From assembly GCF_016919245.1 (NCBI RefSeq), contig NZ_JAFEJA010000001.1, positions 558,001-622,000 of the forward strand: DNA of 64,000 bases, given 5' to 3'. Source of the stretch: Streptomyces zhihengii. Its GTDB lineage: Bacteria > Actinomycetota > Actinomycetes > Streptomycetales > Streptomycetaceae. A model generated the notes under the pieces. It did no database searches, was not told the DNA's origin, and saw only the letters and a list, made by a program, of their open reading frames with translations. A program made the translations under genes and the position numbers. Shown one piece after another: positions 50,062-60,131 of this stretch (positions are counted from its first letter, which is position 1; every line of letters begins with the position of its first letter).

Positions 50062-51324
50062 TCAGGCGGGGCCAGCGCGGTGGGTGACGCCGGTGGCGGC
50101 GGTGCGGACGGCGGGGTCGGGGTCGGTGAGTCGCAGGCGGGCGAGGGCGGCCGCGTACCGCGCGCGGCCGTCGTCGGTCAGCGGTGCGTCCTCCAGGACG
50201 AGCACGGCGTGGCAGCGGACCACGGGCCAGGGTGACGTCAGGGCGCCGAGGCACGTCTCGGCCTCCTCGGGGGCGACGGCGCACAGGCCCGTCCCGGGCC
50301 GCAGGGCGGCGAACACGGCGTCGTGCAGGGCCGGGTGAGCGGCGAGAGCCCGTTCCAGGGGCCGGTAGTCGAGCGGTCCGTGTGCGCCGATGTCGCGGAA
50401 CGACGTGTACGGGGCCGTCAGTCCGCGCACGGCCACGGTGTCCGGCAGCCGGTCGAGGGCGGCGGTCACGATGTCGGTACGGCCGAGGCGGGCGAGCGCG
50501 GCGGCAGCCCAGGCCCGGTCGGGTTCGCGGAGACGGCGGTTGCGGAGGACGCCCGTCAGCGCGTCGAGGACATCGGCGGAGGGGACGCCGAGTTCCGCGA
50601 GGAGCTTCGCCCAGAGCCACTTCTCCCGTGACCGCCGCAGGCGTTCCACGGCGCCGGGCACGGCGGCCGGGCCCAGGGCGCGCAGCCGGGCTGCGGCCTC
50701 CTCGCGTCCGAGGGGCGCGGTCCCGGTCGGCGCGTCGAGCACGGCGATCAGCTCGGCGGCCCGCTCCTGCGGCGGCAGGGCGTCGAGCCGCTCGGACTCC
50801 CGCTGTTCGGCGACGAGTTCGGGGAAGTGGGTGCGCAACTGCTCCGGCGTGACCGACAGGGGGACGAGGTCCCACGCCTCGTCCAGGGCCACGACCACGA
50901 AATCGCCGGGAACGACCCCGTCCGCCACCAGGTCGCGGCGCGCGGCGTGGCAGGCCGCGGCGACCGTCCGCAGGTAGCGGTCGTGGACCTCGTCCCACCG
51001 GTGCCCGCCGCCGGCCGTCGCCTCGGCCGTCAGCCGGGCGGACCACGCGTCCTCGTCCGGGCCGGGATCGAGCTGCCACGGCCAGTCGGCGGGGCTCCAC
51101 CGCAGATCGTCGGCGGTGAACCGGTCGGTCGCCACCGAGGCGAGCGACTCCTCGCTCACGGCACCGACACAGGTGCAGGCGATGACGCCCCCGGACTCGG
51201 CGTAGAACTCGTGCACGGCGGCGGCCAGCAGCCGGTCCCCCGGGTGCTCGGCGCGCAGGCGCCGCACGAAGTCGGTCACCCGGCCGATCAGCGCCTTCTC
51301 CAGGCCGCTCCAGTCGAACTCCAT
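50062..51324 (-). CDS. DUF4303-like and HEAT-repeat protein
   Basis: A 420-aa protein. The N-terminal 150 residues (LLAAAVHEFYAESGGVIACT, CVGAVSEESLASVATDRFTA, DDLRWSPADWPWQL) have the DUF4303 pattern. From about residue 215, helical HEAT-like repeats follow: AAARLRALGPAAVPGAVERL, LLAELGVPSADVLDALTGVL, RAWAAAALARLGRTDIVTAA and so on to the C-terminus. It is soluble and probably a scaffold; some DUF4303 proteins are encoded in toxin-immunity settings, but no toxin is nearby. Confidence 0.7.
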   Translation of the reverse strand: MEFDWSGLEKALIGRVTDFVRRLRAEHPGDRLLAAAVHEFYAESGGVIACTCVGAVSEESLASVATDRFTADDLRWSPADWPWQLDPGPDEDAWSARLTAEATAGGGHRWDEVHDRYLRTVAAACHAARRDLVADGVVPGDFVVVALDEAWDLVPLSVTPEQLRTHFPELVAEQRESERLDALPPQERAAELIAVLDAPTGTAPLGREEAAARLRALGPAAVPGAVERLRRSREKWLWAKLLAELGVPSADVLDALTGVLRNRRLREPDRAWAAAALARLGRTDIVTAALDRLPDTVAVRGLTAPYTSFRDIGAHGPLDYRPLERALAAHPALHDAVFAALRPGTGLCAVAPEEAETCLGALTSPWPVVRCHAVLVLEDAPLTDDGRARYAAALARLRLTDPDPAVRTAATGVTHRAGPA

Positions 51325-51386
51325 CGGCGGAGACTAGCGGAGAGCATCCGAGGGCCGGAGCCGGATCCGGTGCGCGGTCGGCGCCG

Positions 51387-52661
51387 TCAGGGCGCGTCCG
51401 CCGCGTCGCCCGACGCCTGCCGCCGGTGCGCCGGTCCGGGCCAGGAGATCCGCCGGACGTGGTGGAGGCCGATGGCGGCCACCGTGAGGAGCGCGGCCGT
51501 GCCGGCGAGCGTCATGACGAGGGACGGGGAGGAACGGTCGACCACGACGCCTCCGGCCAGGGCCCCCGTCGAGATGGTGGCCTGGAACGACGCCGTGAAG
51601 AGCACCGAAGCCGCCTCGGGGGAATCGGGGCGGGCGCGGGCGAACCAGGTCTGGGAGCACACCGGCACGGCACCGTAGGCGATGCCCCAGAGGATCAGCA
51701 GGGTGACGGCTCCGGCCCGGCCGTCCCCGAGCACTGGGAGCAGGAGGGTCGCCCCGGCGAGCAGCGCCGCGGCCGACGCGAAGGCGGCTCGCGGGTGGCG
51801 GGCCACGACGGCTCCGCCGAGGAAGTTCCCGGCGATTCCGGCGGCCCCGTAGACGAGCAGCAGGAACGTGATCGTCCCGGCGCCCACCCGCGTCACCTGT
51901 TCCAGGAACGGGGTGACGTAGGTGTAGGCGCCGAAGTGGGCGAGGACGACCAGGAAGGTGATCACCAGCGCGTAGCGGGTGTCGACGCCCCTCAGCATGC
52001 CGGTGAGGTCGCGCAGGCGGGCGGGCTCGTCGGCGGGCAGCGGCGGGACCACGAGGAGCAGCAGGGCGAGGACGGCGAGGGTCAGCAGTCCCATGCCCAG
52101 GAAGGCGGTCCGCCAGCCTGCGGCGTCCCCGGCGAAGGTGCCGAGGGGGACGCCGAGCACGGAGCCGAGCGGTACCGCGGAGAAGATGACCGCGGTGGCC
52201 CGGCCGGCCGAGCGCGCGGGCACCAGCCGGCCGGCCAGCCCCGCGCCGATCGACCAGAATCCCCCGATGGTGATGCCGACCAGCACCCGGGAGACCAGCA
52301 CCAGCCAGTAGTCGGCGGCCGCCGCGGCGAGGAAGTTGGCCAGCGCGAGCAGCAGGATGAACGCCGCGAGCATCAGCCGCCGGTCGACGCGCCCGGTGGC
52401 CACGGTGACCAGGGGCGCCGACAGGGCCGCGAGGAAGCCCGGCATGGTCATCATCAGGCCGGCCGTTCCGTCGGAGACGGTGAAGTCCGACCCGATGGAC
52501 GTCAGCAGACCGATCGGCAGGATCTCGGTGGTGACGATCGAGAAGATCCCCAGCATCACCGCGACCACGGCCAGCCACGACACGAGCGGCGACCGTTTCG
52601 GCGGTCCGGTGGATTCGGCGGGGTGGGTGGGGTGGGTGGAGGCGGTCGTCGCTGGGGACAC
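51387..52661 (-). CDS. MFS drug-efflux transporter (AraJ/Cmx-like)
   Basis: A 424-aa major facilitator with 12 hydrophobic segments, the first at LAVVAVMLGIFSIVTTEILP, where the TTEILPIGLL pattern marks the DHA1 group with AraJ and chloramphenicol exporters. The motif A-like segment is VTVATGRVDRRLML, and motif C-like GSVLGVPLGTFAGD follows. It should export small molecules using the proton gradient. GTG 52661 has AGGACGGG upstream. Confidence 0.88.
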   Translation of the reverse strand: MSPATTASTHPTHPAESTGPPKRSPLVSWLAVVAVMLGIFSIVTTEILPIGLLTSIGSDFTVSDGTAGLMMTMPGFLAALSAPLVTVATGRVDRRLMLAAFILLLALANFLAAAAADYWLVLVSRVLVGITIGGFWSIGAGLAGRLVPARSAGRATAVIFSAVPLGSVLGVPLGTFAGDAAGWRTAFLGMGLLTLAVLALLLLVVPPLPADEPARLRDLTGMLRGVDTRYALVITFLVVLAHFGAYTYVTPFLEQVTRVGAGTITFLLLVYGAAGIAGNFLGGAVVARHPRAAFASAAALLAGATLLLPVLGDGRAGAVTLLILWGIAYGAVPVCSQTWFARARPDSPEAASVLFTASFQATISTGALAGGVVVDRSSPSLVMTLAGTAALLTVAAIGLHHVRRISWPGPAHRRQASGDAADAP

Positions 52662-52772
52662 GGATCCCGTCCTGTCGTGGGGTGTCACGAAGAGGTGTGC
52701 GCTCACCACTCCAGCAGGGACGGGAGCCGTCTTCCGGCGACTTCCCGACGTCAACCCCGGTCCCGGGCCCTC

Positions 52773-53831
52773 CTACCGGCTGTGCGCCGCCCGGTCCCGG
52801 AGGGTGGACGAGGTGTGCACGGCGGTGGCGAGGGCCGTGCCGTAGGCGCGGGAGCCGGCGGCGTTGGGATGGAGGGGGAAGGCGTCGCGCGTGGACACGG
52901 CGCCTTCGATCCAGCGGTCGGCGGGGGCGGCGCAGGAGTCGTGGCCGGCGCCGGGTGCGGCGGTGTCCACGAAGGTGGCGCCGTGGCGTTCGGCAACGGT
53001 GCGCAGGACGGTGCCGAGGCGGTCGACCGTGCGCTGGACGTAGTCGGCGTCCTGGGCCCAGAACGGCTGGACGGGGAAGCAGCCGCCCGGGCGGAAGTAG
53101 GCGCCGTAGCCGACGACGAAGATCCGCGCGTGGGGTGCGCGCCGGGCGACGGTGTCGAGCACGGCCGCGAACTCCGGGGCCCAGGCGTCGACGGCGTCGG
53201 CGTAGGTGTCCTTGCCGCCGGCGGTGTGGGTGGCGGCGCAGCTTCGCCCGAGCGGCTTCGGCAGCAGGTTCACACAGCCGGTGGCCAGGTTGAACAGGGC
53301 GGTGTCGTTGCCGCCGAGGGTGATGCTGACGAGGTCCGTGTCCTCGGTGAGCGCGTCGTACTGCGGTGCGGTGCCCGGGTGCTGACGGGCACTCAGGTGC
53401 TCGGCGGTGGCACCGGAGCAGCTCACGTCCGTGAGGGTCGCGCCCAGCAGGGACGCCGCGACACGGGGGTAGCCGGCCAGCGAGCGGACGCATGCCGGGT
53501 CGGCGGGGTCCGCGGGGCGGACGAGCGGGGCCGCGGCGAAGGAGTCGCCGAGGGCGACGTAGTGGAGCGGGGTCCGGTCGGCCGCGGCGGCGGTGGCCGT
53601 GGCGCCCGGTGCCGCGAACGCGGCGGCGCAGAGGGCGGAGACGGCCAGGAGCGCGCGCAGACGTGCGCGCGGGCGCGGGGCCGTCGGGGGCTTCGGTGCG
53701 GTGAGTGCCTTCGGTGTGTTCGGTGTGTTCGGTGACGTAGGTGTCCCCGGTGCGGTCAGTGTGTTCGGTGACGACGGCGCGCTCGGTGCCGGCGCTGCCT
53801 TCGGGGTCCTCGGCGTCCTCGGTGTCCTCAT
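52773..53831 (-). CDS. Secreted SGNH/GDSL esterase with Pro/Thr-rich pre-signal extension
   Basis: A 352-aa protein. Block I VALGDSFAAAPLV has the nucleophile Ser, block III TLGGNDTALF the Gly-Asn, and block V RDAFPLHPNAAG the Asp-x3-His. Six Cys are consistent with three disulfides in the Streptomyces secreted esterase/lipase group. Oddly, the signal peptide core (RLRALLAVSALCAAAFAAPG) begins only near residue 57; it follows a low-complexity tract rich in TP, SPN and TPK units. A GGAAGGG ribosome site supports ATG 53831, so the extension appears translated. Confidence 0.88.
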   Translation of the reverse strand: MRTPRTPRTPKAAPAPSAPSSPNTLTAPGTPTSPNTPNTPKALTAPKPPTAPRPRARLRALLAVSALCAAAFAAPGATATAAAADRTPLHYVALGDSFAAAPLVRPADPADPACVRSLAGYPRVAASLLGATLTDVSCSGATAEHLSARQHPGTAPQYDALTEDTDLVSITLGGNDTALFNLATGCVNLLPKPLGRSCAATHTAGGKDTYADAVDAWAPEFAAVLDTVARRAPHARIFVVGYGAYFRPGGCFPVQPFWAQDADYVQRTVDRLGTVLRTVAERHGATFVDTAAPGAGHDSCAAPADRWIEGAVSTRDAFPLHPNAAGSRAYGTALATAVHTSSTLRDRAAHSR

Positions 53832-53901
53832 GGGGCGGCCCTTCCTGGGGAGGCGTACGGGTGGGGTCGTGCGGTCCGGGTGGGTGTCGGGCGGGGCGCC
53901 G

Positions 53902-55335
53902 TCAGGACCACAGGCGGCGCTCGGCCTCCCGGGGGGCGTGGACGATGTGCGCGCCCTCGGCGGAGTAGGTCATCACGGGCCGGCCGGCGTCCCAGTGCGG
54001 CCATCCCGGGTCGCCGTGCGTGGCGAAGTCGATCCAGGCGCGGTGCATGGCCCGGGCGAGGGAGCGGGGCGCCCCGGTGCCCGCCAGCAGGCGGCTGTCC
54101 GGGGTGTCGAGGGTGTCGAAGACGAAGCCGATCTCCAGCGCGTGGCAGGCGCCGAGCCCCCGCACCGGGGAACGCCAGGCGAACTCGTAGAGGAAGGTGC
54201 GGCCCCGGGCGCCCGTCCGCGCGTCCGCCAGGCGGTTGAGCGGCACGCGGAGCACGAGGTCGGTGGCGATCGCGCCGAGGATCTCGCCGGGTGACGCGCC
54301 GGGCCGGGCGGCGCGGTAGACGCTCGGGGCGCGCCACGGCGCACGCCGCCGCAGCAGGGCAAGCCGCAGGGCCGTGCCGCCGATGCGGTCGGCGAGACCG
54401 GTGGGCACGAACCAGAGCCGGTACTCCTCGGTGTTGCCGCCCATCAGCACGTCGACGTCCGCGGCGGCGCCCTCGGCGAGCGCGGTGGCGGGGTCACGCG
54501 GTACGACGTCGCCGTCGACGACGACATGGAAGCCCCGGCCGCCGGTCAGCGGTGTCCCCTTCGCGGTGGCGGCCCGCTGGGCGGCGAGCAGCCGTGCCCG
54601 GTCGACGCGGGCGAACTCCCGTGCCGTGGCGGGGACTCCGAGCCACCGGGCCATCGCGGCGGTGGTGCGCGCGGCCTCCCGGGGTGTGACGGCGGTGGGG
54701 GCGCCGCTCTGGAGGACGGCCCTGTGCAGCAGCCCCGCGGAGCGGGGGCTCGCGAGCAGGGCGGCGATGCCGATGGCGCCGGCCGACTCGCCGAAGACGG
54801 TGACGTTGTGCGGGTCGCCGCCGAAGGCGCGGATGTTGTCGCGTACCCAGGCGAGCGCGGCGAGCTGGTCGCGCAGTCCGAGGTTGGCGGGCGCGTCCGG
54901 GAACACACCGAAGCCCTCCACCCCGAGCCGGTGGTTCAGGGAGACGAGGACGACGCCGTCGCGGGCGAAGGCCCGGCCGTCGTAGAGCGGCACGGCCGAG
55001 GAGCCGTTGCGCAGGGCGCCGCCGTGGATCCACACCATCACGGGCCGGCCTGCCCCTTCGGGCGCCGCGGTCCACACGTTGAGGTTGAGGCATCCGTAGC
55101 CGGGGACGTCCGGGTCGGGCAGCAGGGCGTCCAGCGGCGGGGCGTACGGGTTCTTGGGGGCGGTGGGGCCGAAGGCGACGGCGTCGCGGACGCCGTCCCA
55201 GGGCGGCACGGGGGCCGGCGGGGCGAACCGCAGCGGTCCCACAGGGGCGGCCGCGTACGGGATGCCGCGGAACACGGCGACATCGTCCTCGTCGGTGCCG
55301 CGCACCGTCCCGGACGCGGTGGCGGCGAGCCTCAT
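53902..55335 (-). CDS. Type-B carboxylesterase
   Basis: A 477-aa carboxylesterase/lipase. [20 protein letters not shown] opens the family fold, [20 protein letters not shown] and WIHGGAL form the oxyanion region, [20 protein letters not shown] carries the nucleophile Ser, and [17 protein letters not shown] has the His. No signal peptide. It hydrolyses carboxylic esters; together with the acyl-CoA ligase, whose stop it overlaps (ATGA), it probably releases an acid from an ester and then activates it. Confidence 0.9.
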   Translation of the reverse strand: MRLAATASGTVRGTDEDDVAVFRGIPYAAAPVGPLRFAPPAPVPPWDGVRDAVAFGPTAPKNPYAPPLDALLPDPDVPGYGCLNLNVWTAAPEGAGRPVMVWIHGGALRNGSSAVPLYDGRAFARDGVVLVSLNHRLGVEGFGVFPDAPANLGLRDQLAALAWVRDNIRAFGGDPHNVTVFGESAGAIGIAALLASPRSAGLLHRAVLQSGAPTAVTPREAARTTAAMARWLGVPATAREFARVDRARLLAAQRAATAKGTPLTGGRGFHVVVDGDVVPRDPATALAEGAAADVDVLMGGNTEEYRLWFVPTGLADRIGGTALRLALLRRRAPWRAPSVYRAARPGASPGEILGAIATDLVLRVPLNRLADARTGARGRTFLYEFAWRSPVRGLGACHALEIGFVFDTLDTPDSRLLAGTGAPRSLARAMHRAWIDFATHGDPGWPHWDAGRPVMTYSAEGAHIVHAPREAERRLWS

Positions 55336-56816
55336 GCGCAGGTCTCCCGCAGGGCGCGCTTGAGCACCTTGCCGCTGGGGCCGAGCGGCAGCGCGTCCAC
55401 CATCCGCACGACGCGCGGGTACTTGTGCTTCCCGAGCCGTTCCCGGGCCCAGCCGACGATGTCCTCGGGGGTCGTCCGCGCGCCCGGGCGCAGGACGACG
55501 GCGGCGCAGATCTCCTCCCCCTTCTCGGCGTCGGGCAGGCCGAGGACGCTGACCTGAGCGACGCCGGGGTGGCGGGCGAGGGCCTCCTCGACCTCCCGCG
55601 GGTAGACGTTGAAGCCGCCCCGGATGATGAGGTCCTTCTTGCGGTCGACGATGCTCAGGAAGCCGTCGGCGTCCTGCACACCGATGTCGCCGGTGCGGAA
55701 CCATCCGTCGACCACGGCGGCGGCGGTCGCCTCGGGGTCGTCGAGGTAGCCGGCGAAGACGTTGTGCCCGCGCACCACGACCTCGCCGACGCTGCCGGCG
55801 GGCAGGAGCACCGTCCGGTCCTCGGTGCCCGCGTCGGCGACGGCGGCCTCCACGCCCCAGATGGGGTGGCCGACGGTGCCGGGACGGCGGCCGGTGGAGA
55901 GCTGGTTGAAGGTGGCGGCCGGGGAGGTCTCGGTGAGCCCGTAGCCCTCCAGGACGTGGGTGCCGAAGACGCTCTCGAAGCGTTCGAGGAGCGCGGTGGG
56001 CAGGGCCGCGCCGCCGGAGACGGCCAGCCGCAGGGCCGGCGCGCGGCCGTCGGCCGCGCCGGGCTCCTCGGTGAGGGCGTGGTACATCGTGGGCACGCCC
56101 ATGAACACCGTCACGCCCTCCCGCGCCATCAGGTCGAGGGCGCCGCGCCCGGTGAAGCGCGGGCACAGCACGAGGGCGGCGCCGGCGCGCAGGGCGGCGT
56201 TCATGGCGCAGGACTGGCCGAAGCTGTGGAAGAGCGGCAGGCAGCCGAGGACCACGTCCTCGGGGGTCAGCGCGAAGAGGTCCTGGGCGCAGACGGTCGC
56301 GTTCAGCACCAGGTTGGCGTGGGTGAGCAGGGCGCCCTTCGGGCGGCCGGTGGTGCCGCTGGTGTAGAGGATCACGGCGGTGTCGCCGGGGGCGCGGGGC
56401 TCCGCGCGTTCCAGCGGCTCGCCCGCGCACACCACGTCCAGCACGTCCGTGCCGGTCCGCGCCGCCGCGGCCTCGGCCACCTCGCGCAGCGGGCCGGCCG
56501 TCACGACGGCGCGGCAGCCGCTGTGCCGCAGCACGTACGCCACCTCGTCGGCGACGAGCAGCGCGTGGACGGGCACGACGACGGCGCCGGCGGCGAGGGC
56601 GCCGTAGTAGGCGCGGGGGAAGTCTGCGGTGTTGGGCAGGAGCAGCGCCACCCGGTCGCCCGGTCCGATGCCGTGGGCACGCAGCCGGGCGGCGAACCGG
56701 AGCGCGTCACTCCAGAGCTCGCGGTAGCCGATGCGGACGTCGCCGTCGACGACCGCGGTCCGGTCGGGGTGGCGGGCGGCGGACTCCCGCAGGATGGTGG
56801 CGACGCTGAGCTGCAC
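55332..56816 (-). CDS. Long-chain-fatty-acid/aromatic acyl-CoA ligase
   Basis: A 494-aa adenylate-forming enzyme. The AMP-binding motif is [19 protein letters not shown], then [30 protein letters not shown] and [20 protein letters not shown], and the C-terminal catalytic Lys is in [16 protein letters not shown]. It makes acyl-CoA from an acid, ATP and CoA. GTG 56816 has AAGGGAG upstream. It is the first gene of a two-gene operon with the carboxylesterase. TGGGCAACGGC and TGGGCAGCGGC at 56890 and 56922 upstream match sites near the PucR gene. Confidence 0.92.
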   Translation of the reverse strand: MQLSVATILRESAARHPDRTAVVDGDVRIGYRELWSDALRFAARLRAHGIGPGDRVALLLPNTADFPRAYYGALAAGAVVVPVHALLVADEVAYVLRHSGCRAVVTAGPLREVAEAAAARTGTDVLDVVCAGEPLERAEPRAPGDTAVILYTSGTTGRPKGALLTHANLVLNATVCAQDLFALTPEDVVLGCLPLFHSFGQSCAMNAALRAGAALVLCPRFTGRGALDLMAREGVTVFMGVPTMYHALTEEPGAADGRAPALRLAVSGGAALPTALLERFESVFGTHVLEGYGLTETSPAATFNQLSTGRRPGTVGHPIWGVEAAVADAGTEDRTVLLPAGSVGEVVVRGHNVFAGYLDDPEATAAAVVDGWFRTGDIGVQDADGFLSIVDRKKDLIIRGGFNVYPREVEEALARHPGVAQVSVLGLPDAEKGEEICAAVVLRPGARTTPEDIVGWARERLGKHKYPRVVRMVDALPLGPSGKVLKRALRETCA

Positions 56817-57495
56817 GGCGGCTCCCTTGCACGGACGGACGGTGGTGTGCGGCCGCCTCAGCTTCCGGCAGCTCCCCGCCCGGGGACCATGGGCAACGGC
56901 CCAGCACCACGCCGCCCCCGGTGGGCAGCGGCCCCGCGCCGGGGGGCGCCCGGGGGCGGGCGCTGCCGGGAGGACGCTGCTCGGCGGTTTGGGGGCGGCC
57001 TCGGCTGCGGGGAGCCCGCCCCGGAGGCCACGGCCGGCCGTGGCGCAGTCCGGGGAACCGGTCCCGCCGCGGAGACGGCGCGCGGCCTACGGGCGGGGAG
57101 CCCCACCCCGGGCGGGTCTTGCCGCCGGGGCGCGGTCGGGCCCGGGCCCAGGAGCCCCACTCCCCCGGCGTCCAGCCCGTGGTGGCCGACGTACCGCCGG
57201 GGACCCACCCCGGGGCCACACGCCGCCGGGGCACCGTCGACAGAGCCGCTCCCACCTCGGCCGGGGGCCAACGGCCGCCTGGCGGCACCCGGCCAGGCGG
57301 CGGCGAGCCCGCCCGGAGCCCACGCCCCGCCGGGACGCCGTCCGGAGGGCCGCACCCGCCGCGGCCGGCGGCAGGCGGCCTACCGCCGGGGGCCCTCACC
57401 CCGAGCCCAGGCGCCGCCGGGGCGCCGTCCGGCCCGGGCCCAGGAGCCCCACGGGCCGGGGCCCCGGGGGCCCGGACCCGCCGAGGCACCCCCCG
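56817..57495. other. 679-bp spacer with degenerate Pro/Gly/Ala-coding repeats
   Basis: No supported gene. It contains recurring text such as CGCCGGGGCGCCGTCC and an almost exact repeat of CGGGCCCAGGAGCCCCAC at 57143 and 57434, each set in a degenerate block of about 75 bp. In one frame it would read as Arg/Pro/Gly-rich low complexity without start site. Close to the ligase gene, TGGGCAACGGC (56890-56900) and TGGGCAGCGGC (56922-56932) resemble the motif near the PucR gene. Confidence 0.6.
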
Positions 57496-58680
57496 TCAGT
57501 GCTCCAGTTCCAGGGCGCGGAGGGCCAGGGCCCAGCCGAGGCGGGATTCGCCGGAGTCGGCGGGCCAGCCGCTGAGTTCGGCGACGCGGCCGACGCGGTT
57601 GAGGATGGTGTTGCGGTGGCAGAAGAGCGCGGCGGCGGCGGCCGAGGCCGAGCAGCCCGAGTCGAGCCACACCCGCAGCGTCTCCAGGAGCACCTGGCGT
57701 TCCGCGCCGCTGCGCAGCACGCCGTCGAGGTAGCGGGCCGTCAGGCGGTCGGCGATCTCGGGTTCCGCGCCGAGCGCGGCGTGCACCAGGCGGTCGTCGA
57801 GGCCGGCCACCTGGCCGCTGCCCGGCGGCAGGGTGTCCAGCGCGCGGCGGGCGAGCCGCACGCCCTGTGCGGCGTCGGCGAGGCTCTCGAACGCGGGCGA
57901 GATCCCGGCCCGGCGGACGCCCTGGGCGCGCAGCACGTCCGCGAGGGCGTCCGGGTCGGCGGACCTGACGCGGACCAGGCCGGCGACGGTGCCGGCACGG
58001 GGCCGCCAGTACGACCACAGGCCCCGGGCCTCCAGCGCGGGGCCCGGGTCGGGCGGGGAGGAGGGGTCGTGGGTGTCCTGGGCGATGACGACGACGGCGT
58101 ACCGGTCCTGCCGGGGCACGCCGAGCGCGGTGGCCGCGGCGGCGGCGACGGCCGGGTCGTCGGCCCTGCCGTCCAGCAGGGCCTCGAAGAGGGCGCCCCG
58201 CCGGGACGCCTCGCGGTGCTGGAGCTCCAGGGTGCGCAGCCGGTAGGCGTCGGCCATGGCGGAGGAGAACCGGTCGATGGTCTCCCACACCGCGCCGGCC
58301 ATGTCGCCCACCAGGCGCTGCTGCGCGGGCGAGCGGTCGCGCATCCAGTCGGCCATCGCCTGCCACAGCACCCGTCCGCCGCGCCGGTACGCCTGGAGCA
58401 CCGTGGCCAGCGGCATGCCCTGCTCGGCCCGCAGGCGTCCGTTCTCGGCGGCGACCGCCTCGAAGCGGTCGGCGTCGGCGCGCGTCCCGCCGAATTCGTT
58501 CAGCGCCAGCTCCATGTTGCCGCGCAGGGTCACGCGCAGGTCTTCCTGGGAGACGGGGCTCCCGCTGGCGTAGCGCACGCTGTGCGCGCAGATGTCGGCG
58601 GCGAGCTGTTCGATCAGCCCGTCGATGTCGGCGAGCAGCGTCGCGGCCAGTTCACGGCGCAGCGCCGGCTCCTCGTTCAT
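57496..58680 (-). CDS. PucR/CdaR-family transcriptional regulator
   Basis: A 394-aa regulator. The N-terminal 170 residues are an all-helical RsbT-co-antagonist-like sensor (ADICAHSVRYASGSPVSQED, LATVLQAYRRGGRVLWQAMA), followed by a GGDEF-like linker domain and a C-terminal PucR HTH (RVWLDSGCSASAAAAALFCH, RNTILNRVGRVAELSG). Such proteins regulate catabolic and transport genes. It sits between the ligase-esterase operon and an ACS-type transporter on the same strand. A 13-bp-arm inverted repeat lies 38 bp upstream of its start. Confidence 0.9.
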   Translation of the reverse strand: MNEEPALRRELAATLLADIDGLIEQLAADICAHSVRYASGSPVSQEDLRVTLRGNMELALNEFGGTRADADRFEAVAAENGRLRAEQGMPLATVLQAYRRGGRVLWQAMADWMRDRSPAQQRLVGDMAGAVWETIDRFSSAMADAYRLRTLELQHREASRRGALFEALLDGRADDPAVAAAAATALGVPRQDRYAVVVIAQDTHDPSSPPDPGPALEARGLWSYWRPRAGTVAGLVRVRSADPDALADVLRAQGVRRAGISPAFESLADAAQGVRLARRALDTLPPGSGQVAGLDDRLVHAALGAEPEIADRLTARYLDGVLRSGAERQVLLETLRVWLDSGCSASAAAAALFCHRNTILNRVGRVAELSGWPADSGESRLGWALALRALELEH

Positions 58681-58717
58681 GGCCGCAGGATAAGCATGCG
58701 TGCCGCCCGTGCGAAGC

Positions 58718-58761
58718 GTGCCGTTGCCCACAGAGCGCTGGGCACCCTTGGGCAACGGCAC
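58718..58761. promoter_or_regulatory. Inverted repeat, candidate PucR operator
   Basis: GTGCCGTTGCCCA (58718-58730) is exactly complementary to TGGGCAACGGCAC (58749-58761) with an 18-nt centre that contains a further TGGGCA. It lies between the transporter stop and the PucR start. The half-site recurs before the ligase gene and the transporter gene, so it may be an operator and not only a terminator for the transporter gene. Confidence 0.6.
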
Positions 58762-58808
58762 AGTGGGGGCGGCCGCGGCGGCGGGGGGCACGCCGCCGCG
58801 GCCGCCGG

Positions 58809-60131
58809 TCAGTCGGCCGGCGCCGGGGCGGGCACCGGGGCGGCGACGTCCTCGCGGGCGACGGTCCGCCGCAGCGCGGCGGCCAGCGCGATCCCCGCCA
58901 GGCCCACCAGCACGACGAAGACGAACGGTGCCCGGTCGCTGCCGGTCCGGCTCTCGATCATGCCGAAGACGAACGGACCGAAGAATCCGCCGAGGAGTCC
59001 GACGGTGTTGATGAAGGCCAGCCCCACCGCGGCCATCAGACCGGACATCCGGGACATCGCCACCGACCAGAACAGGGGCAGCGTGCCCATCAGGAAGAAC
59101 TGGGCGACGAAGAGCAGCGCGAACCGGCCCGGCTCCCAGTCGGTCACGAGATAGGCGCCCATGAGCGCCGTCCCGGCGGCGGCGCACAGGACGATCAGCC
59201 CGGTGTCGTTGCCGATGCGGCCGTGCAGCCACGGGAAGAACAGCACACCGGCGAGCACCGCCAGGCCCATGCTGCCGGTCACCAGGCCGATGTTCATCGG
59301 CCCCGACACCCCGAGCCCCTCCACGATCGAGGGCAGGTTGAAGCCGACGGCGGAGGAGACGAGCTGGTTCACGAAGTACGTCGCGGCGAGCAGCAGCACC
59401 ACCGGCCGCCCGAAGGCGAGTCCGAGGTTGCCGCGCAGCCGGTGCGGCGACGTCCCCGTGCCCGCGGCGCGCTCGGAGAGCACGGCGGCCTCCTCGGGCG
59501 TGAGCCAGCGGGCGTCCTCGGGGCGGCTCGGCAGCGCGCACCAGACCAGTACGCCGACGGCGACCGTGACCAGGCCCTCGACCAGGAACATCCACTGCCA
59601 GCCGTGGAGTCCCGCGACGCCGTCGAGGCTCATCAGCCCGCCGCCGGCGGGGGCGCCCAGGACGGTCGCCGCGGCAGGTGCGGTGTAGATGAGCCCGACG
59701 ACGGTGACCCGGTGCCGCTGCGAGAACCAGAGGGTGACCATGTACATGAGCGCGGGGTACAGCCCGGCCTCGGCGGCGCCGAGCGCGAACCGCAGCACGT
59801 AGAACGAGACGGGCCCCTGCACGAACATCATCGCCGCGGAGACCAGCCCCCAGGTCACCGCGATGCGCGCGATCCAGGCCCGGGCGCCGACCTTGTGGAG
59901 CACCAGGTTGCTGGGCACCTCCAGCAGGGCGTAGCTGAGGAAGAACACGCCCGCGCCCAGCCCGTACGCGGCGGCGCTGATGCCGATGTCCGCCTCGAGC
60001 TGGGTCTTGGCGAGCGCGACGTTGGTGCGGTCGACGTACGACATGAAGTACGCGAGACCCATCACGGGCAGCAGGCGTCGGATCGCCTTGCGGGTCGCGG
60101 CCTCGTGCACCGCGTCGAAGGGATGGGGCAT
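58809..60131 (-). CDS. MFS transporter, anion:cation symporter (ACS) family
   Basis: A 440-aa major facilitator with 12 hydrophobic segments. AYFMSYVDRTNVALAKTQLE, YGLGAGVFFLSYALLEVPSN, GAAEAGLYPALMYMVTLWF and GWQWMFLVEGLVTVAVGVLV are hallmarks of the ACS family, which takes up organic anions such as phthalate, tartrate or hydroxyphenylacetate with protons. ATG 60131 has GGAAGGA 6 nt upstream. It is upstream of the PucR gene and likely under its control; a TGGGCAGTGGCAC site lies at 60298, about 170 bp before its start. Confidence 0.92.
   Translation of the reverse strand: MPHPFDAVHEAATRKAIRRLLPVMGLAYFMSYVDRTNVALAKTQLEADIGISAAAYGLGAGVFFLSYALLEVPSNLVLHKVGARAWIARIAVTWGLVSAAMMFVQGPVSFYVLRFALGAAEAGLYPALMYMVTLWFSQRHRVTVVGLIYTAPAAATVLGAPAGGGLMSLDGVAGLHGWQWMFLVEGLVTVAVGVLVWCALPSRPEDARWLTPEEAAVLSERAAGTGTSPHRLRGNLGLAFGRPVVLLLAATYFVNQLVSSAVGFNLPSIVEGLGVSGPMNIGLVTGSMGLAVLAGVLFFPWLHGRIGNDTGLIVLCAAAGTALMGAYLVTDWEPGRFALLFVAQFFLMGTLPLFWSVAMSRMSGLMAAVGLAFINTVGLLGGFFGPFVFGMIESRTGSDRAPFVFVVLVGLAGIALAAALRRTVAREDVAAPVPAPAPAD

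Noticed and set aside
55425..57575. Long + strand frame antisense to the acyl-CoA ligase and through the 57-kb spacer
   Set aside because: First half is a shadow of the ligase, second half low-complexity repeats without a start.
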